From positions 1 through 11,697 of the forward strand of contig CAMCYB010000053.1 of assembly GCA_945883615.1 (NCBI GenBank): a stretch of DNA of 11,697 nucleotides. Reading direction: 5' to 3'. A model generated the notes under the pieces. It was given only the letters and a program-made list of their open reading frames with translations. It was not told the origin of the DNA and searched no databases. This DNA comes from Bordetella parapertussis (GTDB taxonomy: Bacteria > Pseudomonadota > Gammaproteobacteria > Burkholderiales > Burkholderiaceae_B). This document shows positions 1 to 7,157 of this stretch, piece after piece. The position numbers and the translations under genes are program-made. Every line of letters begins with the position of its first letter. Position 1 is the stretch's first letter.

Positions 1-262
1 CAACGAACATTGCCACAGTGGCATCAAATTCGTCACCCCAGCACAGCGTCATAGAGGTGAAGATAAACAAATATTACTGAAACGGCATCACGTATATGAG
101 CAAGCCAAACGAGCCATGCCTAAACGTTGGAACAATCGGTCAACTCGCAATTGGCAACCCATTAATGAAGTCTGGCTTAACCCACCAAAAGAGCACATCA
201 ATGAATCTATTAATTTAACACAGGCAGCATGAAAGAACGGCCATCTTTGTTGACAACTACCG
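1..262 (+). mobile_element. Right-hand end of an IS3-family insertion sequence (partial)
   Basis: This is the downstream end of an IS3-family element: the transposase C-terminus, its stop, and a short non-coding tail. The element continues beyond the left edge. The right boundary is inferred. The tail contains TTGACAACTACCG (250-262), which resembles the terminal repeats I remember from this kind of element, and SulP-like coding sequence begins right after it. Neither the other terminal repeat nor a target duplication can be checked here, so the boundary could be off by up to about 25 bases. Confidence 0.65.
2..232 (+). CDS. IS3-family transposase (OrfB), C-terminal fragment
   Basis: An open frame runs from the left edge to TGA at 230-232 (76 residues). 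It contains the C-terminal signature of IS3-family OrfB transposases: HCHSGIKFVTPAQRHRGED near the start, YEQAKRAMPKRW in the middle, and RNWQP..EVWLNPPKEH near the end. This part lies downstream of the catalytic DDE core, so the three acidic residues are outside the window. OrfB, made as an OrfAB fusion by frameshifting, catalyses copy-out-paste-in transposition. The fragment appears intact to its natural stop. It is partial only because the window begins here. Confidence 0.88.
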   Translation, partial: NEHCHSGIKFVTPAQRHRGEDKQILLKRHHVYEQAKRAMPKRWNNRSTRNWQPINEVWLNPPKEHINESINLTQAA

Positions 263-263
263 G

Positions 264-1280
264 GGTCGCGTTGTGGGGGTATTGCCCAGCGACTTACCGC
301 AGTTTTACTTACCCGTCATGCTAGACCTCGCTACCTTTAAATTATTGTTTGTACCCACACTGATCATCACCCTTGTCAGTTTTCTAGAAACCGCCTCAAG
401 CGCCAAAGTTGATAATGAAAACCGAGGTGAACGTTGGAATCAAAACAAAGATTTGATCGGCCAAGGCCTCGCTAAAATAGCCTCTGGCTTGAGCGGCGCC
501 TTTCCGACCAGTTCATCGTTTTCAAGGTCAGCGCTTAATTTGTATGCGGGTGCTAAAACAGGGTGGGCCAGTATCTTCGCCGTTTTAGTGGTGTTTGTCG
601 CTTTATTTGTCTTTATGCCAGTGTTGCATCACGTACCCCAAGCGGTTCTTGCATCGATCGTGCTGGTAGCCGTCATAGGCTTAATAAAGCCGCAATCGTT
701 TGTGCGTTTATGGCAAATTTCAAAAATAGAAGCTGGCATCGCTGGCGCAACATTTTTGATTACCCTCGTGGCCTCACCCCAGTTATATTGGGGTGTATTG
801 GCTGGTGTGGTGCTGTCGTTGTCGTACTTTATGTATCAACGACTTAACCCTCGCATAATTGAAGTGGGTTTACATACTGATGGCACTTTGCGTGATCGCA
901 AGGAATGGAATTTACCCGCTTTAGCCCAACAGACCTACGCATTTAGAATTGATGCGGGTCTAGACTTTGCTACCACCCCAACCTTTGAAGCAAAAGTGGC
1001 AAGCTACTTAACTGAGCACCCCGATACACAGCAGGTTTGTTTGTTTGCTCAATCGGTTGAGCGGCTTGATGCCACCGGCGTTGATGCGTTAATTAAGTTG
1101 GCCATGCAACTTGATCGAAAGGGTATAACCTTCAACATATGTGGCCTAAAAAGCCCTGTTGAGCATACCTTAGAACGTGCAAAGCTCACCACCTTTGCAC
1201 CCAACATCAAGTTTTATCGAACCGAGCAGCAGATGTTGCAAGGGCTTCAGGCCTTCAACCTCATTAATAAATCATCTTAG
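264..1280 (+). pseudogene. SulP/SLC26 anion permease, N-terminally truncated (STAS domain kept)
   Basis: This is the C-terminal half of a SulP-family anion (sulfate-type) permease. Counting from the GTG at 273, residues 20-190 hold the last membrane segments. They include the conserved FLETASSAK stretch (about 37-45) and the GQGLAKIASGLSGAFP..SRSALN signature (about 63-89). A cytoplasmic STAS domain follows (about 221-325) with the expected ERLDATGVDAL motif. Intact SulP proteins are usually 500-600 residues, so roughly the first seven helices are missing. The frame stays open leftward to the IS3-family end, which suggests that insertion, or deletion next to it, removed the 5' part. The GTG at 273 has no convincing ribosome site and is probably not a real start. 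The 3' end overlaps the end of the convergent dctM by 17 bases. A half permease is unlikely to transport. Confidence 0.85.
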
Positions 1281-2655
1281 GCAACCACGTCACAATTTCA
1301 GGAAAGGCAAAGAGCGTAGCAATGGCCAACACCTGCAGTGCCACAAACGGTATGGCCCCTTTATAAATCATACCTGTTGACACCGCATGAGGTGCCACGC
1401 CCCTTAAGTAAAACAGCGCAAACCCAAAGGGTGGCGTCAAGAAGCTGGTTTGTAGGTTGACCCCCACCATCACACCGACCCAAATGGGGTCAAGCCCTAA
1501 GCCTAACAAAATAGGTGCGGTAATGGGAATGACAATAAAAATAATTTCAAATGTATCAAGAATGAAACCCAGCACAAACATGATCAACATCACCACGATC
1601 ATGGCGCCAATCGCACCGCCAGGTAGGCCTGACAAAAACTCGTGAACTAAGTTGTCGCCACCCATTTGACGAAACACAATAGAGAACACCGAGGCGCCAA
1701 ACAGAATAATAAAAATCATTGCAGTGATAGTGGCGGTTGACACCATCGCCTCGCGCATTACCTTGTAAGACAAACGCCAACGCAGTGCAGCCAGCACCAT
1801 GGCACCCACAGCGCCCACTGAAGCGGCCTCGGTGGGGGTGGCAATGCCGCCAATTATTGATCCTAAAACCGTAATAATTAACAATAGCGGCGGAATCAGT
1901 GCAGTGAAAACTTCTTTCAGTAAGCTACTGCCATCAACCTTTTCATAAGGCGTGGCAGGGCATGATTTAGGATCAAAAATGGCCTTATAAACCATAAACA
2001 ATAAATAAAAGCCGACCAACATCAAGCCTGGTAAAAATGCCCCGGCAAACAAATCACCCACCGAAACGGGGTTAGGTGCGAAGTTGCCCTTGGCCATTTG
2101 CACCTGTGAGTTAATACCAGCCAACATATCGGCCATAAAAATCAACACGGTCGAGGGGGGAATAATTTGCCCCAAGGTACCCGAAGCGCAGATCACACCA
2201 CTGGCTAGTTTGGGGTCATAACCGGCTCGCAACATAGCGGGTAAAGAAATTAAACCCATCGTCACAACGGTGGCGCCCACAACGCCGGTTGAGGCGGCCA
2301 GCAAGGCACCCACTAACACCACAGAAATACCTAAGCCACCGCGTAAATTACCAAACATCTTACCCATGGTGAGTAATAACTGCTCAGCAATACCCGAGCG
2401 TTCAAGCATGACACCCATAAAAATAAATAACGGCACAGCCACCAACACTTCGTTGGTCATAAAGCCAATATAGCGGCCCGCCAAAGACGAGAAATTACTA
2501 AAATCAAAGACCCCTAAGTGGTACCCAACAATAGCAAAAATGAGCGATGTACCTGACAACGTAAACGCCACCGGGAAGCCCAACATCAACATACCAATCA
2601 CCCCAAAGAACATCAGGGCCGCGAGAATTTCACCGACAAGTACGAGATCCATCAT
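1264..2655 (-). CDS. dctM: TRAP transporter large permease subunit (DctM family)
   Basis: This 463-residue, very hydrophobic protein (about 12 membrane helices) is the large membrane subunit of a tripartite ATP-independent periplasmic transporter. It forms the sodium-coupled path in the inner membrane and takes substrate from a periplasmic binding protein. Family features include VAVPLFIFMGVMLERSG (about 73-89), the GATVVTMGLISLPAMLRAGYD stretch with SGTLGQIIPPST after it, GGIATPTEAASVGAVGA in the middle, and the C-terminal LQTSFLTPPFGFALFYLRG. Length and motifs suggest the subgroup tied to alpha-keto acids and related organic acids, but the substrate cannot be assigned. ATG-ATG starts directly after the dctQ stop with no gap; its ribosome site (AAGGAA) lies inside the last dctQ codons, so translation is probably coupled. 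The end overlaps the SulP remnant. Confidence 0.93.
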   Translation of the reverse strand: MMDLVLVGEILAALMFFGVIGMLMLGFPVAFTLSGTSLIFAIVGYHLGVFDFSNFSSLAGRYIGFMTNEVLVAVPLFIFMGVMLERSGIAEQLLLTMGKMFGNLRGGLGISVVLVGALLAASTGVVGATVVTMGLISLPAMLRAGYDPKLASGVICASGTLGQIIPPSTVLIFMADMLAGINSQVQMAKGNFAPNPVSVGDLFAGAFLPGLMLVGFYLLFMVYKAIFDPKSCPATPYEKVDGSSLLKEVFTALIPPLLLIITVLGSIIGGIATPTEAASVGAVGAMVLAALRWRLSYKVMREAMVSTATITAMIFIILFGASVFSIVFRQMGGDNLVHEFLSGLPGGAIGAMIVVMLIMFVLGFILDTFEIIFIVIPITAPILLGLGLDPIWVGVMVGVNLQTSFLTPPFGFALFYLRGVAPHAVSTGMIYKGAIPFVALQVLAIATLFAFPEIVTWLPKMIY

Positions 2656-3225
2656 TTATTCCTTACCTGTGGCTTGTGCTTGCGTCAAATAACGGTAGTT
2701 TGCAGGTATGAGGTCGTCACGGTTTTTCAGCACCAAGACTGAGCGAATCAGCATGGCAATGCCTTGCAAAATCATCAACACCCCAAATACCAAAATAAAC
2801 GTTTTGAGTACATATAAGCCGGGCATACCACCGATGTTGGCCGAGTTCTCAAAAATGCGCCATGACCGTTGTACAAACGGTAAACCGTAGTAGATGACCA
2901 CAAACATGAAGGGAAATAAAAATAGCAACACGCCAATTGCATCGCAGATCGCTTTATGGCGAATGGTGCCGGGGCGGTAAAAAATATCAACGCGCACATG
3001 GTCGTCGCGCAGCAGCGCAAAGCCAGCGACTGCAGTGAACATAAAACCATTGAGCCAGACATACAAGTCTTGTGCCCATAAGCGCGTGTTGTTAAACAAG
3101 TAGCGTTCAACCACCACTGCAAAACAGACCACCACAATTGCCAACGCCAACCATGAAAAAACACGGCCCATTTCGCGGTTTAGCGCATTAATGGTGCGCA
3201 TAATAGAAGCCATAAATTCAAGCAT
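2656..3225 (-). CDS. dctQ: TRAP transporter small permease subunit (DctQ family)
   Basis: This 189-residue membrane protein has four predicted helices (roughly residues 20-40, 55-75, 95-118 and 133-160). It matches the small permease subunit of TRAP transporters, which pairs with the DctM subunit encoded immediately downstream. Typical marks are FSWLALAIVVVCFAVVVERYLFN in helix 1, LWAQDLYVWLNGFMF, and LLRDDHVRVDIFY, the last being a hallmark of the subgroup near FcbT2/TakQ. The chosen ATG has a good ribosome site (AAGAGG about 8 bases upstream). Usually a dctP gene for the periplasmic binding protein lies next to these two. Here the upstream neighbour is a divergent acyltransferase gene, so the binding protein must be encoded elsewhere or be lost. 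Confidence 0.92.
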   Translation of the reverse strand: MLEFMASIMRTINALNREMGRVFSWLALAIVVVCFAVVVERYLFNNTRLWAQDLYVWLNGFMFTAVAGFALLRDDHVRVDIFYRPGTIRHKAICDAIGVLLFLFPFMFVVIYYGLPFVQRSWRIFENSANIGGMPGLYVLKTFILVFGVLMILQGIAMLIRSVLVLKNRDDLIPANYRYLTQAQATGKE

Positions 3226-3251
3226 AACGGCACCTCTTGGGTTCCATTCAA

Positions 3252-3269
3252 TTGAGAGTTATTTCTCAA
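3252..3269. repeat. Inverted repeat TTGAGA-N6-TCTCAA upstream of dctQ
   Basis: Perfect 6-bp arms flank GTTATT, 27 bases upstream of the dctQ start. It could be an operator or a small hairpin in the dctQM leader. The GC content is too low for a strong terminator. Confidence 0.35.
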
Positions 3270-3283
3270 CATAAGTTGTGATG

Positions 3284-3301
3284 TGTTACACGGTTGTAAC
3301 A
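3284..3301. promoter_or_regulatory. Palindromic candidate operator TGTTACA-N4-TGTAACA
   Basis: The sequence TGTTACACGGTTGTAACA has perfect 7-bp inverted arms around a 4-base centre, about 60 bases upstream of dctQ. Size and symmetry fit a dimeric repressor or activator site. The half-site TGTAAC recurs twice in the yeeE/yfcG intergenic region. The regulator is unknown. Confidence 0.45.
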
Positions 3302-3402
3302 ATCGCGTGAATTGTAAAGCAGTCAACGCACAATAGTCTTTTTTTGTGGGAAAACAGTTAGCGTAGAATCTTTCTATAGTATTAACCCGCACAGATCATA
3401 AT

Positions 3403-4323
3403 ATGACATCTAAATCACCCCAACTCATGCGCATCAGTACGCTTTTCGCTAAGGCAGTATTCGCCTGCTTGGGCGTGTTGCCCTTATCTTTTTTGCGCAC
3501 CATGGGTGTGGGGGCTGGCTGGTTGTTGTGGGTGTTACCAGGCGGCTACAAGCGTCGTACATTACTTAACTTAGCCATTGCTTTTCCAGAGTTGAACGAA
3601 ACCCAACGCCAACAATGGGCACGCCAATCAATACAACATGTTTGTCAAATGTTTTTAGAAATGCCTTATTGGTGGCGCGACTGGTCAGCAGAGCGCGTTA
3701 CCGCTCATACCGAAACGATTGATTGGAAACTACTCGACCAAATTTTAGCGAGAGGTAAAGGGCTGATACTGATTTCTCCGCATTTAGGCAGCTATGAATT
3801 GTTGGGTTCATTGATTAGTTCGCGCCACGCTGCAACAGTTTTATTTAAACCGCCCCGCGTGGCGTGGTTACGTGACTTTATTAAATCGTTACGTACGTTA
3901 AAGCAACTGGAAGTTGTACCGGCCGATGCCTCAGGCGTGCGAGCCTTAGTTAAAGCCCTGTTGCGAGGTAAAACCGTGGGCTTGCTACCCGATCAAGTAC
4001 CCGTCATGGGTGATGGCGAGTGGGTTCCTTTTTTTGGTCAAGAGGCCTACACCATGCGTTTAGTGCACCGCTTGCAAGCGTTGACCGGGGCGCCTGTCAT
4101 TATGCTGTGTGTTTTACATCAACCCGGCGAAAAACTTTATAAGATGGAATATTGGGAAGTGCCCACCCCTTGGCCAGAAGACCCCGTAGCCGCCTTGACT
4201 TTTATGAACCAAAACTTAGAGCGCGCTATTCGCTTGGCACCCACTCAATATTTATGGGGTTACAACCGGTATCGGCAGCCGAATCAGCGAAAAAATAAAA
4301 ATGATGAGCGTGCGAAGCAATAA
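3403..4323 (+). CDS. LpxL/HtrB-family lipid A (lysophospholipid) acyltransferase
   Basis: This 306-residue protein belongs to the LpxL/LpxM/HtrB family, inner-membrane enzymes that move an acyl chain from acyl-ACP to a hydroxyl of a Kdo-lipid A precursor. An N-terminal hydrophobic anchor spans about residues 15-45. The catalytic H-x4-E motif is HLGSYE at 127-132. The second family block, LPDQVPVMGDGEWVPFFG, is at about 195-212, and the usual C-terminal tyrosine/tryptophan-rich element appears as QYLWGYNRYR. Length is normal (about 290-310). The ATG at 3403 lacks a clear Shine-Dalgarno site; the next in-frame ATG (residue 9) is no better. The gene stands alone and meets the DUF6279 gene tail-to-tail, 13 bases apart. 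Which acyl chain and position it uses cannot be read from sequence, and a role in another acylated lipid is possible. Confidence 0.88.
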   Translation: MTSKSPQLMRISTLFAKAVFACLGVLPLSFLRTMGVGAGWLLWVLPGGYKRRTLLNLAIAFPELNETQRQQWARQSIQHVCQMFLEMPYWWRDWSAERVTAHTETIDWKLLDQILARGKGLILISPHLGSYELLGSLISSRHAATVLFKPPRVAWLRDFIKSLRTLKQLEVVPADASGVRALVKALLRGKTVGLLPDQVPVMGDGEWVPFFGQEAYTMRLVHRLQALTGAPVIMLCVLHQPGEKLYKMEYWEVPTPWPEDPVAALTFMNQNLERAIRLAPTQYLWGYNRYRQPNQRKNKNDERAKQ

Positions 4324-4334
4324 TCAGCTTGCAC
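4310..4334 (-). terminator. Possible terminator between convergent genes
   Basis: The arms GTGC(G)AAGC and GCTTGCAC form an 8-bp stem with one bulged base and an 8-base loop, across the end of the lpxL-like gene. Read on the minus strand, the hairpin is followed after a few bases by a T-rich stretch (revcomp of 4290-4303). It would therefore terminate the DUF6279 transcript. The stem is short and the T-run is offset. Confidence 0.3.
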
Positions 4335-4336
4335 GG

Positions 4337-5269
4337 TTACTGTTGCGCAATAGTCTTATCAGGCCCCGCTAATTCGATAAAATCGTTTGCATAGTCACTT
4401 AGCTTGGCATCAAGCATGTCTCGTTGCGCTGGGGTCAGTGTATTTAATATTGAAGCGGTGAGCTGTGCCAATTGCTGACGCCGCTCTGCACTAAGTTGCT
4501 GAATATCAGCGACACGGTAATTGCTTAAACTCACAAAATAGTTCTTTAAAGCCACCGCTGCGCGCTCGGCTGAACCGTGGTCTTGCGCTTCTTGAATAAC
4601 TTCAAGTAAAGCTTGTTGCCGTGCCATACGTTCTTGCGCCCACAGCGCCACCATAGAACCGCGCCCATCAAGCCAGGTTTTAACCATTTGTTTTTGCTGT
4701 GCGGTTAAATCACCCACCCAGTCTTCGTAACGATCGACAATTTCTTCCAGCCTTTTCTCACGCCCTTTTGGGGTCATGGCCACTTTGACCTGCTTTTGTT
4801 GATACTCAGCGTTGTTATCAGCAAACTCTTTATTTAACCGCTGCCGCTGTTGTGGGGTCAGCGTAACCAGTACGGGTGCTAAACGAATCGCAGCCTGCGT
4901 TCCCATCGCCATTAATGCGTCTTCTAACTGCGCTTGTTTTTGTAAAATATCAGCAACTGTAAATTTTTTACCGGATGCCAACTCAACCCGCCATGCGTTT
5001 AAAGTTTGAGCGTAAAGAGGTAATTCATTTTGTTGATGCCACGCTTTGAACTTTTGCAGTTATTCTTTCAGGGTGACTTCTTGCGCATCAGTTAAATCAA
5101 GGTAACTGTCGAGTTGATATTGAATCAGCGAAGGTGACGTGCGATAGGCCAGCTGCACTGAGCTACAGCCGGTTATAAACATCATCGAAGTTAAAGCCAA
5201 AAAACCTATACGATATCGGTTTTTTGAATTTAATTTAAACGCTTGTAATACAAGCAAAGCTTTCACCAT
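4337..5269 (-). pseudogene. DUF6279-like lipoprotein gene interrupted by one in-frame TAA
   Basis: One continuous minus-strand frame of 310 codons is broken only by a TAA at 5060-5062 (codon 70). The first part carries a lipoprotein signal peptide: charged N-terminus, hydrophobic FLALTSMMFI, and lipobox ITGC with Cys35. It continues QLAYR..P.LIQYQLDSYLDLTDAQ, then past the stop KFKAWHQQNELPLYAQTL. These two blocks resemble the N-terminal part of DUF6279 outer-membrane-type lipoproteins of unknown function. The rest is helical and glutamine-rich, with LTPQQRQRLNKEF and LTPAQRDMLDAKL segments. A single C-to-T or G-to-T change would create the stop. Gene callers may report two genes (5060-5269 and 4337-4981), but the shared frame says it is one. 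It follows the YeeE-type gene by 15 bases, so the two are probably cotranscribed. Confidence 0.8.
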
Positions 5270-5284
5270 CAGGCCCCAATGTGA

Positions 5285-6346
5285 TCAATACCCGCGATGT
5301 AAAGCCCACCGCGCACCTAAAACAATACCTGACGAAGCCAGTATCGAGACGTAAGACAATGTTGACAGCCCGGTTAAACCTTGACCAATAGAGCAACCCA
5401 TTGCTAAGGCGCCGCCGACCCCCATACATACCCCGCCAGCAATGTAACGACGTATTTCTTCGGCACTGCGAAACCCTTCAAACTTATGTGTACCGGTTAC
5501 ACGGGCAGACACAAATGCCCCAACCACCACCCCTGCTACCACCGTTACACTGAAGCTTAAGCTCAAACCGGTGGCAATCATGGCGTATTGAATGGCCATA
5601 CCGATGGGGGCGACAAAAGTTAGAGACCCCACTGAACCGGGTGCATTGGTTTCAAACTCGTCAAACCCGAGCCAGCCCGTGACCAACCAACCCGCCACAA
5701 TGAGCAAGCCGATAATGAAGCCGCCCAACATATTACAACGTTGCTTGATAAACCCACGATCTTTGAACACATAAAACAGCAAGCCTAAGACAACAAATGC
5801 GACCCCCCAACGGTGTTGTAGGCTGGCCCAAGGCAGTGTCACCATTGTGGCTGTTGCTATAGCGCTACGTAGAGGCCCAAGCAAACCCGTTAAGGTTATA
5901 AAGGCAGCAATGCCCAAACACAAGGCCACGACCAACGAGCGCATATTGCCTTGCCCCAACAGCACCAATGTGCGGGCCCCACAACCACGCGCCAGCATCA
6001 TGCCCCAGCCAAACAATAAGCCACCCACCGGTATGAGCAACCAAGAAAATTGATTTGTTACGTAAATAGACTGCGACAATTGAATCATGCCGCGCTCGTG
6101 AGCCCATTGAGTACCCGCCATGGCAACGGCCAGTGCTAAAACAAAAGACCTTAATTTACCGCTTCGTTCAGATGCGAGCAGGCTTGTTTTGGGTTGTTCG
6201 GGCGCGTTATGAACGCCTGAGCCCCCCTTAATACTAAAACGATCGCGCAGCGCTCGGTTCAAACAAAAACCGGTTATCTGAGCCGCCACACCGTAAACTA
6301 GACCAATAAGCAAGCCACCGAGTACGGTGATTTCGCTGGGCGACAT
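5285..6346 (-). CDS. YeeE/YedE (TsuA-like) family sulfur transporter
   Basis: This 353-residue polytopic inner-membrane protein belongs to the YeeE/YedE (DUF395) family, whose characterised members such as TsuA import thiosulfate for cysteine synthesis. In that family a row of conserved cysteines relays the thiosulfate. Here the matching motifs are GFCLNRALRD (Cys28), LARGCGARTLV (Cys122) and AMGCSIGQGLTG (Cys318), with a further Cys307 in GGVCMGVGG. The pseudo-duplicated layout (two GC-containing motifs in inverted halves) is visible. The start at 6346 is supported by AAGGAA with 8-9 bases spacing. Diverging from it is the yfcG-like glutathione transferase, and downstream lies the broken DUF6279 lipoprotein. 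Substrate is inferred from family only; other sulfur or selenium species are possible. No TusA-like partner gene is present. Confidence 0.88.
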   Translation of the reverse strand: MSPSEITVLGGLLIGLVYGVAAQITGFCLNRALRDRFSIKGGSGVHNAPEQPKTSLLASERSGKLRSFVLALAVAMAGTQWAHERGMIQLSQSIYVTNQFSWLLIPVGGLLFGWGMMLARGCGARTLVLLGQGNMRSLVVALCLGIAAFITLTGLLGPLRSAIATATMVTLPWASLQHRWGVAFVVLGLLFYVFKDRGFIKQRCNMLGGFIIGLLIVAGWLVTGWLGFDEFETNAPGSVGSLTFVAPIGMAIQYAMIATGLSLSFSVTVVAGVVVGAFVSARVTGTHKFEGFRSAEEIRRYIAGGVCMGVGGALAMGCSIGQGLTGLSTLSYVSILASSGIVLGARWALHRGY

Positions 6347-6455
6347 AGAATATATTCCTTAAAAATAGGTTTTAGTTAAAACGAAGTTACGACAATACAC
6401 GATGTAACCATTTGTAACCAAATACTTGCTAGCAATAAATTAATGAGGAAAGAAC
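6347..6455. promoter_or_regulatory. Divergent promoter region between yeeE-type gene and yfcG-like gene
   Basis: These 109 bases separate two divergent starts. For the leftward gene, a weak pair TTGGTT / TATTGT (plus-strand 6416-6421 and 6392-6397) has an 18-base spacer. For yfcG, TTGTAA (6412-6417) and AATAAA (6434-6439) have a 16-base spacer. Both are low-scoring. The two candidate promoters overlap each other and the direct repeat at 6403-6420. A perfect palindrome TTGCTAGCAA lies at 6426-6435. Confidence 0.35.
6403..6420. repeat. Direct repeat TGTAACCA x2 with 10-bp phasing (candidate operator)
   Basis: TGTAACCA occurs at 6403-6410 and again at 6413-6420, separated by TT. The start-to-start distance is exactly 10 bp, close to one helical turn, as for a regulator that binds tandem sites on one DNA face. 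It lies within both weak divergent promoters. Confidence 0.45.
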
Positions 6456-7157
6456 ATGATTGACCTTTATTACTGGACAACGCCTAACGGCCACAAAATT
6501 ACACTTTTTTTTGAAGAGTCTGGCCTGGAGTACCAAATTAAACCCGTCAACATCAGTCGGGGCGAGCAGTTTGAACCCAGCTTTTTAAAGATATCGCCCA
6601 ATAACCGCATGCCAGCCATTGTTGATGCGAACCCGGTTGATGGCGGTGAACCCATTTCTATATTTGAATCAGGCGCTATTTTGTTGTACTTAGCTGACAA
6701 AACCAAAACCTTCATACCGCAAGACTTACGTGGTCGTAACGACTGCTTGCAATGGTTGTTTTGGCAGATGGGTGGTTTAGGCCCCATGGCCGGTCAAAAC
6801 CACCACTTTGTGCAATATGCCCCAGAAAAACTACCCTACGCGATTGAACGTTACGTCAAAGAAACCAGTCGCTTGTATGGCGTGTTTAATAAACACCTTT
6901 CAGACGGCCGCGATTTTATTTGTGGCAATCAATACACCATTGCAGATATGGCTTGCTACCCCTGGGTCGTACCTCACGAGCGTCAGCAACAAGAGCTGGC
7001 TAAATTTCCTGCTTTAGCAAAGTGGTTCGCACGTATTAACGAGCGCCCAGCAACGGTTAAGGCTTATGCGCTCGCCGCTGATATCAACCAGAATAAGACC
7101 GTAGACGAGGCGTCAAAAAAGATCTTGTTTGGGCAAGATGCATCTAGCGTGAAGTAA
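6456..7157 (+). CDS. yfcG: YfcG-like glutathione S-transferase / disulfide-bond oxidoreductase
   Basis: This 233-residue cytoplasmic protein closely resembles E. coli YfcG, a Nu-class glutathione transferase with glutathione-dependent disulfide reductase activity. The N-terminal thioredoxin-like domain (1-85) contains the TPNGHKITLF motif, with Thr9 and Asn11 in the positions YfcG uses to contact the thiols of bound glutathione, then SPNNRMPAIVD and the glutathione-binding FESGAILLYLA. The helical domain (about 90-205) has LQWLFWQMGGLGPMAGQNHHF and the ADMACYPWV block. It is somewhat longer than E. coli YfcG (215), mostly at the C-terminus. The start has an excellent ribosome site (GAGGAAAG, then ATG). 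The end overlaps the convergent dehydratase gene by 14 bases. Its divergence from a sulfur transporter fits a thiol/redox role, though that link is inference. Confidence 0.92.
   Translation: MIDLYYWTTPNGHKITLFFEESGLEYQIKPVNISRGEQFEPSFLKISPNNRMPAIVDANPVDGGEPISIFESGAILLYLADKTKTFIPQDLRGRNDCLQWLFWQMGGLGPMAGQNHHFVQYAPEKLPYAIERYVKETSRLYGVFNKHLSDGRDFICGNQYTIADMACYPWVVPHERQQQELAKFPALAKWFARINERPATVKAYALAADINQNKTVDEASKKILFGQDASSVK

Larger units (their letters stand above)
3226..3402. promoter_or_regulatory. Divergent intergenic region between dctQ and the lpxL-like gene
   Basis: These 177 bases must carry the promoters for both divergent transcripts. Toward the lpxL-like gene there are two overlapping -10-like hexamers, TAGAAT (3364-3369) and TATAGT (3375-3380), but no good -35 at normal spacing. 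I could not pick a clear promoter for dctQM. Two inverted repeats lie nearer dctQ and are listed separately. Confidence 0.4.

Noticed and set aside
563..847. Overlapping ORF within the SulP remnant
   Set aside because: It is a frame shadow of the SulP coding sequence with no family resemblance or ribosome site; similar shadows over the other genes were also discarded.
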